Of a stretch of 6,815 nt of DNA, positions 1-5,602 are shown one piece after another; positions within the stretch are counted from its first letter, which is position 1, and the number at the start of each line of letters is the position of its first letter. A program made the position numbers and the translations under genes. The notes beneath the pieces were generated by a model. It worked only from the letters and a program-made list of their open reading frames with translations. It searched no databases and was not told the origin of the DNA. The stretch is taken from the NCBI GenBank assembly GCA_021323835.1, contig JAJPKI010000118.1:1-6815 (forward strand). Reading direction: 5' to 3'. The stretch is from Verrucomicrobiota bacterium. GTDB lineage: Bacteria; Verrucomicrobiota; Verrucomicrobiia; Limisphaerales; UBA11358.

Positions 1-581
1 ACGAGCGAGCGCATGTCCGCTTTGTGGTCTTCGTTCGGGCCGAAAACATTGAAATATTTCAAGCCGACGATTTTTTTCAAATAGCCGTTGCGCCGCGCAT
101 GCAAATCGAAAAGTTGCTTTGAGTAGCCATACATGTTCAATGGCCGCAATTTTTCCAATCGCGATTCGTCATCGTCCATGCCCGCCGAGCCGTCGCCGTA
201 AGTCGCCGCGGACGAGGCATAAACAAACCGCGCTTTATTGGCCAACGACCACGCGCACAAATCTTTCGTGAATTCGTAATTGTTGCGGATGAGATAGCTC
301 GCGTCTTTTTCCGTCGTGGCCGAGCACGCGCCGAGATGGAGAACCAAATCAAATTTTCCGAGCGCGCCACTTTGCAATCGCGACAGCAATTGGTCGCCTT
401 CGACGTAATCGGCAAATCGCAGCGGCGTGAGGTTGCGCCATTTCTCGTCCGTTCCAAGCCGGTCACAAACGACAATGTCCTCGCAGCCGCGGCGATTCAA
501 CGCCCAGACGAGCGCGCTGCCGATGAAGCCCGCGCCGCCGGTGACGAGCACGCGCGAATCGGAAAAGTCATTCGGTTTCAT
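1..581 (-). CDS. hldD: ADP-L-glycero-D-manno-heptose 6-epimerase, N-terminal part (cut by window edge)
   Basis: It converts ADP-D-glycero-D-manno-heptose to the L-glycero form, a cytoplasmic NADP-dependent step in making the LPS inner core. I translated 193 residues from the ATG at 581. An extended-SDR Rossmann fold opens with VLVTGGAGFIGS (residues 11-22). GACSATTEKD (84-93) matches the HldD hallmark GACSSTTEWD. YASSAATYG (121-129) holds the catalytic-serine region, and MYGYSKQLFD (150-159) gives the YxxxK pair Tyr151/Lys155. LKYFNVFGPNEDHK (174-187) is again HldD-like rather than GalE-like. An in-frame TAA at 588-590, only three codons upstream, fixes this ATG as the first possible start; no Shine-Dalgarno sequence is visible. 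It lies 23 bp after the deoxyhypusine-synthase-like gene on the same strand, so co-transcription is likely. The C-terminal third or more, including substrate-binding residues, is outside the window. Another sugar-nucleotide epimerase is the alternative but fits less well. Confidence 0.9.
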   Translation of the reverse strand, partial: MKPNDFSDSRVLVTGGAGFIGSALVWALNRRGCEDIVVCDRLGTDEKWRNLTPLRFADYVEGDQLLSRLQSGALGKFDLVLHLGACSATTEKDASYLIRNNYEFTKDLCAWSLANKARFVYASSAATYGDGSAGMDDDESRLEKLRPLNMYGYSKQLFDLHARRNGYLKKIVGLKYFNVFGPNEDHKADMRSL

Positions 582-604
582 GTCTGGTTACTTAAATCTA
601 CCAC

Positions 605-1609
605 TTACCAACCCAAAACATGAGCAAAAATTAACGGCGCAACAATTGTGGCATCGGATTCGATGATGAACTTTGGGGTTTTCACGCCGAGTTTGCCCCA
701 AGTGATTTTTTCATTCGGCACCGCGCCGGAATAGCTTCCATAGCTCGTCGTCGAATCGCTGATTTGGCAAAAATAGCCCCAGAGCGGGACGTTCGTGCGC
801 AGCAAATCTTGATGCAGCATCGGCACGACGCAAATCGGAAAATCGCCAGAAATGCCGCCGCCAATTTGAAACATACCAATCGTGCTCTTCTTCGTCGCCG
901 TGCGCGTGTAAAACTCCGCGAGCCACGTCATGTATTCGATGCCGGTGCGGACGGTGTGGACATTTTTCACGTCGCCGCGAATCACAGCGGCGGCATACAT
1001 ATTTCCAAGCGTCGCATCTTCCCAGCCGGGAACGACAATGGGCAAATTCTTTTTTGCGGCGGCGAGCATCCACGAATCTTTCGGGTCAATCTGATAATAC
1101 TTTTCGTATTTGCCGCTCAACAAAACTTTGTAAAAAAATTCGTGCGGGAAATAACGTTCACCCTTTTTGTCGGCGTCGGTCCAGACTTCAAGCATCGCTT
1201 TTTCCATGCGGCGCATGGCTTCGCCTTCGGGAATGCACGTGTCGGTAACGCGGTTCATGTGGCGGTTGAGCAATTTCTGTTCGTCCTCGGCGCTCAACAT
1301 GCGGTAATGCGGCACGCGCTCGTAATAATCATGCGCGACGAGATTGAAAACGTCTTCTTCCAGATTCGCGCCGGTGCAGGTGATGAGGTGCACTTTGTCG
1401 CGGCGAATCATTTCGGCGAGCGAAAGGCCGAGTTCCGCCGTGCTCATTGCGCCGCCGAGCGTAATCATCATTTTGCCGCCGTTGTCGAGATGCGCGACAT
1501 AACCGCGCGCGGCGTCCACAAGCGATGCGGCATTGAAATGCCGGTAATGATGCTGGATGAATCGCGAAATCGGGCCGCCGGAAAGTTTGATTTGTTTCTT
1601 CTTTGCCAT
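605..1609 (-). CDS. Deoxyhypusine synthase family protein (bacterial type, probable polyamine aminobutyltransferase)
   Basis: This is a complete 334-residue cytoplasmic protein of the NAD-dependent deoxyhypusine synthase family. The family cleaves a polyamine and passes its aminobutyl group through an imine on an active-site lysine. Seen here: TLGGAMSTAELG (50-61), the NAD-site segment TGANLEEDVFN (79-89), GWEDATLGNM in the middle, IGGGISGD (249-256), and near the C-terminus ITWGK with the candidate imine lysine Lys306 (Trp304-Gly305-Lys306). In the human enzyme the stretch after GGG carries a histidine pair including an active-site His; here it reads ISGDFPICVV, without it. Bacteria normally lack eIF5A, so the acceptor is more likely a diamine such as putrescine, giving homospermidine or a related polyamine; that is inference. 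The start is ATG at 1609, with a weak purine-rich GAGAGAAG about 13 nt upstream. It is followed by hldD and divergent from the beta-helix gene at 1712. Confidence 0.88.
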   Translation of the reverse strand: MAKKKQIKLSGGPISRFIQHHYRHFNAASLVDAARGYVAHLDNGGKMMITLGGAMSTAELGLSLAEMIRRDKVHLITCTGANLEEDVFNLVAHDYYERVPHYRMLSAEDEQKLLNRHMNRVTDTCIPEGEAMRRMEKAMLEVWTDADKKGERYFPHEFFYKVLLSGKYEKYYQIDPKDSWMLAAAKKNLPIVVPGWEDATLGNMYAAAVIRGDVKNVHTVRTGIEYMTWLAEFYTRTATKKSTIGMFQIGGGISGDFPICVVPMLHQDLLRTNVPLWGYFCQISDSTTSYGSYSGAVPNEKITWGKLGVKTPKFIIESDATIVAPLIFAHVLGW

Positions 1610-1631
1610 AATTTGAAAAATCTTCTCTCAA

Positions 1632-1659
1632 ACGATACGGAAGTCGGCGCGAAATCCAA
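1632..1659 (-). promoter_or_regulatory. Weak candidate promoter for the deoxyhypusine-synthase-like gene
   Basis: On the minus strand TTGGAT (1654-1659) is followed after 16 bp by TATCGT (1632-1637). This would give a leader of about 15-20 nt before the ATG at 1609, containing the purine stretch GAGAGAAG. The match to sigma-70 is only 3/6 and 4/6, so this is a candidate by position more than by sequence. Confidence 0.22.
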
Positions 1660-1677
1660 TCTCAAATTAACTTTCCA

Positions 1678-1705
1678 TTGCGCGAAATTTTTCGCGGCGC
1701 ATAAT
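1678..1705 (+). promoter_or_regulatory. Candidate promoter of the first beta-helix gene, placing the transcript start at the GTG
   Basis: TTGCGC (1678-1683), a 16-bp spacer and CATAAT (1700-1705, five of six matches to TATAAT) lie just before the GTG at 1712. Only 6 nt separate the -10 hexamer from the start codon, so the transcript would begin at or next to the GTG (leaderless). A perfect inverted repeat fills most of the spacer, overlapping the -35. Confidence 0.42.
1681..1696. promoter_or_regulatory. Operator-like inverted repeat CGCGAAA-TT-TTTCGCG
   Basis: A perfect 7-bp inverted repeat with a 2-bp centre lies in the 102-bp region between the divergent deoxyhypusine-synthase-like and beta-helix genes. 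It overlaps the candidate -35 and lies inside the -35/-10 spacer of the plus-strand promoter, where a bound dimer would block RNA polymerase. It has no U-tract and sits upstream of both genes, so it is not a terminator. The regulator is unknown. Confidence 0.4.
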
Positions 1706-1711
1706 TCCCGC

Positions 1712-3220
1712 GTGAAATTTCCGGCAATAATTTTATTCGCGGCGTCATTTGCGTTTGCGATTCAAGCTTTGGCGGAAAATTCCGACCTTTGGGGAAAGCG
1801 CGGTGAATTATGGAATCCGGCCGGACGACTCCCGGATTTTTCTTACGCCGGTTATCATTGCGGAGAAAAATTAATTCCAAATGTTTTGCGTGGCGTGAGC
1901 GTGAAAGATTTTGGCGCGACTGGCGACGGAATAATTGACGATACTCAGGCATTTCTCAAAGCACTTAATACGGTCACAAATGGCGCGATTCAAATTCCTG
2001 CAGGACGTTACGTTATCACAAACATTTTGGACGTGACGCATTCCGGCGTCATTTTGCGCGGCGCGGGTGCGGACAAAACGATTTTATATTTTCCCAAACC
2101 GTTGATGGAAATCCGTCCGGCTTGGAGCGCGACGACGACCGGCCGGGAAACTTCGGCTTATTCCTTTGGAGGCGGGTTCGTCTGGTTCAAAGGCAATTTC
2201 GGCGAGCGCGTTTTGGCCGATGTCACGGCGGAAGCCAATCGCGGTGAAAAAGTTCTGCAAGTTTCGACGACGAAAAACCTGCGCATCGGCCAGCGCGTGG
2301 AAATTATTGAGAAAGATAATCCCGATAATTCCCTCGCGGTCGAACTTTATTCCGGCGACGCGGGGAGCATCACGAATCTAAATGCGACCACGTTTGCGTC
2401 CATCGTCGTCACCATCAAGAAAATTGACGGCGACAAAATTTCTTTCGACCGGCCACTACGGTTCGCCGTGAAATTGCAGTGGCATCCGCAAATCCGCAGC
2501 TTCACACCGACGGTTAAGGAGTCGGGTATTGAAAATGTGCGCTTCGAATTTCCAAACGTGCCGTATCCCGGCCATTTCAACGAGCAGGGTTACAATGCCA
2601 TCGCGTTTTCCGAAGTTTCAGATTGCTGGGCGCGCAACATCATCATTTCCAATTCCGACAGCGGCATTTTTTGCGGCGGCCGTTTCTGCACCATTCAAAA
2701 TGTCACGTTCACCGGCACGCGCGCAGCGGATATGAATTCCCATTGCGTTGGTCATCACGGTTTCGATTTTTTTGGAGAAGACAATTTACTCACCGGATTT
2801 GATTATCGCGTGAAATTCATCCACGACCTGACGGTGGAACATTGCGCTGCCGGAAATGTTTTCGCGAACGGCCGCGGCGTGGATTTGTGTTTTGACCACC
2901 ACGTTTGCTCGCCGTATGAAAATTTATTCACAGACATTGACGCGGGCGCGGGCACGCGGCTGTGGTTTTGCGGCGGCGGCAATGCACTCGGCAAACATTC
3001 CGGCGCGCGGGAAACGTTTTGGAATATCCGCGCTGATAAGCTGCAGAAATTGCCGCCGGAAGGTTTCGGACCGCCTTCAATGAATTTCATCGCGCTGCAG
3101 ACCGATTTGCCTTCGGAAAAAAATTCGACGAACCGCTGGCTCGAGTCCATTTCGCCAAAAAAAATTGCGCCGGGTGATTTACACGCGGCGCAATTGGCAG
3201 TTCGCTTGCGCGGGAAATAA
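1712..3220 (+). CDS. Secreted pectate-lyase-like right-handed parallel beta-helix protein
   Basis: This is a 502-residue exported protein, probably a polysaccharide lyase, hydrolase or binding protein of the pectate-lyase-3 (glycosyl-hydrolase-28-like) beta-helix type; the substrate cannot be told. The GTG start is chosen because a signal peptide begins exactly there: Lys2, a hydrophobic core (5-17) and cleavage after QALA (about 21). Next come a conserved-looking LWNPAGRLPDFSYAGYH segment (33-49) and the classic N-terminal beta-helix cap VKDFGATGDGIIDDT (64-78), leading to IPAGRY and ILRGAGADKT. A non-helical beta insert follows (about 175-245, GEKVLQVSTT to ISFDRPLRF), then helix rungs (about 265-420). 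His/Cys-rich patches at HCVGHHG (344-350) and FDHHVC (394-399) lie on or near the helix. The frame is open upstream across the antisense strand of the neighbouring gene, but that part is a shadow. No Shine-Dalgarno sequence is seen. Its stop abuts that of the next gene. Confidence 0.82.
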   Translation: MKFPAIILFAASFAFAIQALAENSDLWGKRGELWNPAGRLPDFSYAGYHCGEKLIPNVLRGVSVKDFGATGDGIIDDTQAFLKALNTVTNGAIQIPAGRYVITNILDVTHSGVILRGAGADKTILYFPKPLMEIRPAWSATTTGRETSAYSFGGGFVWFKGNFGERVLADVTAEANRGEKVLQVSTTKNLRIGQRVEIIEKDNPDNSLAVELYSGDAGSITNLNATTFASIVVTIKKIDGDKISFDRPLRFAVKLQWHPQIRSFTPTVKESGIENVRFEFPNVPYPGHFNEQGYNAIAFSEVSDCWARNIIISNSDSGIFCGGRFCTIQNVTFTGTRAADMNSHCVGHHGFDFFGEDNLLTGFDYRVKFIHDLTVEHCAAGNVFANGRGVDLCFDHHVCSPYENLFTDIDAGAGTRLWFCGGGNALGKHSGARETFWNIRADKLQKLPPEGFGPPSMNFIALQTDLPSEKNSTNRWLESISPKKIAPGDLHAAQLAVRLRGK

Positions 3221-3227
3221 TTATTTC
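3214..3227. repeat. 14-bp perfect palindrome across the abutting stop codons
   Basis: GAAATAATTATTTC is its own reverse complement. Its centre is exactly the junction of the two convergent genes: TAA at 3218-3220 ends the plus-strand gene and the complement of TTA at 3221-3223 ends the minus-strand gene. There is no intergenic base and no GC-rich stem with a U-run, so I do not call it a terminator. Confidence 0.6.
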
Positions 3228-4240
3228 ACCAGCAACAAGCCGGGCATCGCGAGCGACAATTGCGCGTGAACGTCACCGTGCAATTTCGCGCCTGTAACGA
3301 AATTGTTGGTGCAGTTGACGTCGTTCACGCGGATTGCCGCGCTGCCGCACTGCTCGGCGGTCAGTTCGTTAAAAGAATTGTTCGTGCAACCGGGCGCGCC
3401 TTTGTCGCCGAATGCCGCGTCAATATTTTCCGCCATGAACACGCCGTAATGATGGCTGCCCACGATGGAAATGTTTTGAAAACGGTTGTCGTGGCTCCAG
3501 CGCATGAAAATTCCCAAATCATTTCCGGCGAGCAGCGCGCCGTCGAACGTGCAATGATGAAAATTGCCGTCGAGTGAAATGCCCGCGCCGCGATTGTCAT
3601 GCAAGTAAAGATTTGTGAAGGTGCAATTCTCGGTCTGGAAACACGCAATGCCGTCAAAATAATTGTCGAACGAATTCAAGCCGCGCACGGTGAGGCGTCG
3701 CGTGTTCGCGGTCGTGACAATTCCGCCGGAACGCGTGCGCGCCGTTGTAACGTTTTCAATCGTCGAATCGCTGACATTTTGCACGGTGATGCCGTTGTTG
3801 CAGATTTGTGAACCTTCTCCACTTAATTTCCAGCGCTCGCGTTGTTGATGAGCGCGGTTGCCGTCAACGAACAAATCGCTCACGCGCAAATTTTTGACAA
3901 GATGCGGGTCGTTCACCGGCTCGCCCATGATGATGGCGGGACAATTGGCGTTATCGGCCACAAATAAAACGGTTTGATCGCCCGCGCCGCGCAGCGATTC
4001 GCCATCGCGATTCAAAACAATCGGCTCTTGCAATTCAATTTTGCCCGGCGGCAAAACGACTTCGCCGCCGTTCTTCGGCAACGAATTGAGCGCGCGCTGG
4101 ATTTCAACCGTTCTTGCGCCTTCCGGCAATTTGATAATGGTCGATTGCGCAGCGAAAACGGCGATTGGAAAAAGAAGCGCGCCCGCCAAGGATTTCCCGG
4201 CGAGTCGGCGTAACGACTTCAGTAAATTGTTTGTAATCAT
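3221..4240 (-). CDS. Secreted right-handed parallel beta-helix protein
   Basis: This 339-residue exported protein has no assignable catalytic function. The signal peptide has a basic N-region (Lys8, Arg11, Arg12, Lys16), a hydrophobic stretch (18-29) and a likely cleavage at AVFA/AQS (about 30-31). IQRALNSLPKNGGEVVLPPG (48-67) is the typical opening of pectate-lyase-like beta-helices, followed by LRGAGDQTVLF. From about 145 to 310 the chain is built of roughly 22-residue rungs with regular Asn, Gly-Ile and Phe-Xaa-Asn positions (for example NNGITVQNVSDSTIENV, FDGIACFQTENCTF, GAGISLDGNFHHCTF, DLGIFMRWSHDNRF, HYGVFMAENI), matching the generic beta-helix repeat family. It is shorter and more regular than the convergent neighbour at 1712 and lacks the DFGATGDG cap, so the two are related in fold but not recent duplicates. 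The ATG at 4240 has no Shine-Dalgarno sequence; TACATT (4250-4255, minus strand) is a possible -10. Confidence 0.83.
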   Translation of the reverse strand: MITNNLLKSLRRLAGKSLAGALLFPIAVFAAQSTIIKLPEGARTVEIQRALNSLPKNGGEVVLPPGKIELQEPIVLNRDGESLRGAGDQTVLFVADNANCPAIIMGEPVNDPHLVKNLRVSDLFVDGNRAHQQRERWKLSGEGSQICNNGITVQNVSDSTIENVTTARTRSGGIVTTANTRRLTVRGLNSFDNYFDGIACFQTENCTFTNLYLHDNRGAGISLDGNFHHCTFDGALLAGNDLGIFMRWSHDNRFQNISIVGSHHYGVFMAENIDAAFGDKGAPGCTNNSFNELTAEQCGSAAIRVNDVNCTNNFVTGAKLHGDVHAQLSLAMPGLLLVK

Positions 4241-4249
4241 CGTGCAATG

Positions 4250-4255
4250 AATGTA
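4250..4255 (-). promoter_or_regulatory. Possible -10 element of the minus-strand beta-helix gene
   Basis: On the minus strand TACATT (4/6 to TATAAT) ends 9 nt before the ATG at 4240. I see no convincing -35 at 16-18 bp. If used, the transcript would have almost no leader, like the other two candidate promoters of this window. Confidence 0.22.
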
Positions 4256-4299
4256 GAAAAAATTTTGGGCGATTCATCGTCACGTTCGGCTGATATTTG

Positions 4300-4318
4300 T
4301 GTCGGACGGTGTCCGACA
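4300..4318. promoter_or_regulatory. Operator-like inverted repeat TGTCGGAC-GGT-GTCCGACA
   Basis: A perfect 8-bp inverted repeat with a 3-bp centre lies in the 128-bp region between the divergent beta-helix gene (ATG 4240) and agmatine deiminase gene (ATG 4369). It is 15 bp upstream of the candidate -35 of the latter and about 60 bp upstream of the start of the former. It lies 5' of both genes and has no U-run on either side, which favours a dimeric protein-binding site over a terminator. No known regulator is assigned. Confidence 0.45.
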
Positions 4319-4332
4319 AATTTATTTCGGAA

Positions 4333-4360
4333 TTTCCAAACCGCGCGGAGCGGTTATGCT
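4333..4360 (+). promoter_or_regulatory. Candidate promoter of agmatine deiminase, nearly leaderless
   Basis: TTTCCA (4333-4338), a 16-bp spacer and TATGCT (4355-4360) precede the ATG at 4369 by 8 nt. Each hexamer matches the sigma-70 consensus at 4/6. The transcript would start at or within a base or two of the ATG, which fits the absence of any Shine-Dalgarno sequence. Confidence 0.38.
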
Positions 4361-4368
4361 TTGCGCCG

Positions 4369-5445
4369 ATGATTTCGGAGAAAAAAAACGTGAAGGCCGC
4401 GACACCGGCGGAATTGGGCTTTCATTTTCCCGCCGAATGGGAAAAACATGAAGCGACGTGGCTCGGCTGGCCGCATAATGCGAGCGATTGGCCGGGAAAA
4501 TTTGAAATCATTCCGTGGGTCTACGGCGAAATGGTTCGCAAAATTTCCGAAGGCGAAAATATTTATCTGCTTGTTCGCGGAAAATCAGATGAAAATCTGG
4601 CGCGAAAAATTTTCAAAAGCGTTGGCGTTAATTTGCGGAGAATTAAATTCGTGACGCATCCGACGAATCGCGGCTGGACGCGGGACACGGGACCGATTTT
4701 TGTAAAGCGCCGAAATGAAACGGCAATTGTGCATTTCCATTTCAACGGCTGGGCCAAATACGGCAATTGGCGCAAGGATACAAAAGTTCCTAAAACTGCT
4801 GCCAAATTATTGCGTAAAAAATTGTTTCACGCCGAGAGCAATGGAAAGCCATTTGTCATCGAAGGAGGCGGCATTGAATTGAACGGCCGCGGCACGTTGA
4901 TTTCGACCGAAGAATGTTATTTGCATCCGAAAATCCAGGTGCGCAATCCAAGGCTCGGCAAAAAGGAAATTGAAACGGCGCTGAAAAATTATCTCGGCGT
5001 GAAAAATATTTTTTGGCTGGCCAAAGGGCCGAAAGGCGATGACACGCATGGACATATTGACGACATTTGTCGTTTCGTGAATCCCAAAACGCTCCTGCTC
5101 GTGCGCGAGAAAAATTCGCGCGATGAAAATTACAAGCCACTGGAAGAAAATTGGGAGCGCATCGGCGATTTGCGATTGGAAGATGGCAGCAAGCCGGAAG
5201 TGATTGAATTGCCGATGCCAGCGCCGTTGTATTTTGACGGCGTGCGGTTGCCGGCGAGCTACGCGAATTTTTACATTTGCAACGCGGCGGTCATCGTCCC
5301 GACATTCAACGACCCAAACGACCGCATAGCACTCGGTATTTTAGGCGAACTGTTCCACGACCGTCCGGTCATGGGCATTCACGCAGTGGATTTGGTCTGG
5401 GGCTTCGGTTCGTTGCATTGCCTGACCCAGCAACAACCGTCATGA
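4369..5445 (+). CDS. aguA: Agmatine deiminase (agmatine iminohydrolase)
   Basis: It hydrolyses agmatine to N-carbamoylputrescine and ammonia, the second step of the arginine-decarboxylase route to putrescine; it is cytoplasmic. The 358 residues match the normal length of the porphyromonas-type peptidyl-arginine/agmatine deiminase family. Seen in order: the family opening TPAELGFHFPAEWEKHEATW (12-31) with WLGWPHN (31-37); GWTRDTGPIFV (102-112); FVIEGGGIE (162-170); the catalytic HGHIDDICRF (227-236, His229); and the C-terminal GFGSLHCLTQQQP (345-357) with the nucleophile Cys351. The usual GGG before the cysteine is GFG here, a mild variation. The TTG at 4297 would extend the frame by 24 codons, but those run through the inverted repeat and do not look like family sequence, so the ATG at 4369 is preferred. 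The partner amidohydrolase (aguB) is not next to it; the other polyamine-type gene is the deoxyhypusine-synthase-like gene 2.8 kb away. Confidence 0.93.
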   Translation: MISEKKNVKAATPAELGFHFPAEWEKHEATWLGWPHNASDWPGKFEIIPWVYGEMVRKISEGENIYLLVRGKSDENLARKIFKSVGVNLRRIKFVTHPTNRGWTRDTGPIFVKRRNETAIVHFHFNGWAKYGNWRKDTKVPKTAAKLLRKKLFHAESNGKPFVIEGGGIELNGRGTLISTEECYLHPKIQVRNPRLGKKEIETALKNYLGVKNIFWLAKGPKGDDTHGHIDDICRFVNPKTLLLVREKNSRDENYKPLEENWERIGDLRLEDGSKPEVIELPMPAPLYFDGVRLPASYANFYICNAAVIVPTFNDPNDRIALGILGELFHDRPVMGIHAVDLVWGFGSLHCLTQQQPS

Positions 5446-5452
5446 TTAAAGC

Positions 5453-5503
5453 TTATTCACAACACCATTTTTCCGCTCAAAAGTTATTAACAGGTTATTC
5501 ACA
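5453..5503 (+). promoter_or_regulatory. Cluster of three DnaA-box-like 9-mers
   Basis: TTATTCACA (5453-5461), TTATTAACA (5484-5492) and TTATTCACA (5495-5503) lie in the same orientation within 51 bp of intergenic DNA. The first and third match the DnaA-box consensus TTATNCACA exactly; the second has one mismatch. The last box ends 6 bp before a perfect TTGACA. The sites could be DnaA-binding sites controlling the downstream gene, or part of a replication-linked region; no dnaA or other origin-linked gene is in the window. A fourth exact match occurs by apparent chance inside the coding region at 2924-2932. Confidence 0.4.
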
Positions 5504-5509
5504 AAATCG

Positions 5510-5538
5510 TTGACAAGCCGCTCTGGCAATGCGAAAGT
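5510..5538 (+). promoter_or_regulatory. Candidate promoter of the Ig-like surface protein gene
   Basis: TTGACA (5510-5515) is a perfect sigma-70 -35. At 17 bp the -10 position reads GAAAGT (5533-5538), only 3/6, so either the -10 is poor and activator-dependent or another sigma factor is used. Transcription would begin near 5545, giving a leader of about 58 nt. The DnaA-box-like cluster lies directly upstream. Confidence 0.35.
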
Positions 5539-5592
5539 CGCAGCTTCGTAAGGCAAAGGTATCCTTGAATTTCGGAAGGATGGGTTTCCCGA
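5525..5592 (+). promoter_or_regulatory. Hairpin-forming 5' leader of the Ig-like gene
   Basis: TGCGA-AAG-TCGCA (5530-5542) and ATCCTT (5561-5566) / AAGGAT (5576-5581) are perfect stems. A third pairing, TCGGAA (5572-5577) with TTCCCGA (5586-5592, one bulge), overlaps and would exclude the second. The AAGGA within the stem is about 22 nt from the ATG, too far for a normal Shine-Dalgarno site. Some motifs recall the cyclic-di-GMP-I riboswitch (GGCAA before a GAAA-containing hairpin, GGGTTTCCCGA near the 3' end), but the hallmark CGCAAAGCC is absent. Function is unknown. Confidence 0.28.
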
Positions 5593-5602
5593 TCGACCAA
5601 AC

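Noticed and set aside
137..475. Minus-strand 112-residue frame inside hldD
   Set aside because: It is out of frame with the well-matched HldD translation and is Arg/Ala-rich without recognisable motifs.
764..1711. Plus-strand frame open for 316 codons ahead of the beta-helix gene, antisense to the deoxyhypusine-synthase-like gene
   Set aside because: Its translation resembles no family, while the opposite strand encodes a well-conserved enzyme. A signal peptide starts at the GTG at 1712 with a candidate promoter just upstream. The open antisense frame follows from codon bias.
2924..2932. Exact DnaA-box match TTATTCACA
   Set aside because: It is a single copy inside a coding region spelling ordinary codons (Leu-Phe-Thr), with no companion boxes nearby.
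4300..4318. Inverted repeat as a rho-independent terminator
   Set aside because: It is upstream of both divergent genes, and no U-run follows on either strand.
4297..4368. Extended TTG start for agmatine deiminase
   Set aside because: The 24 extra codons run through the inverted repeat and candidate promoter and do not match the family. The ATG at 4369 leaves the normal family N-terminus.
5446..5602. A small gene or terminator after agmatine deiminase
   Set aside because: No frame with a start and plausible product fits before 5603, and no GC-rich hairpin with a U-run follows the stop at 5445.
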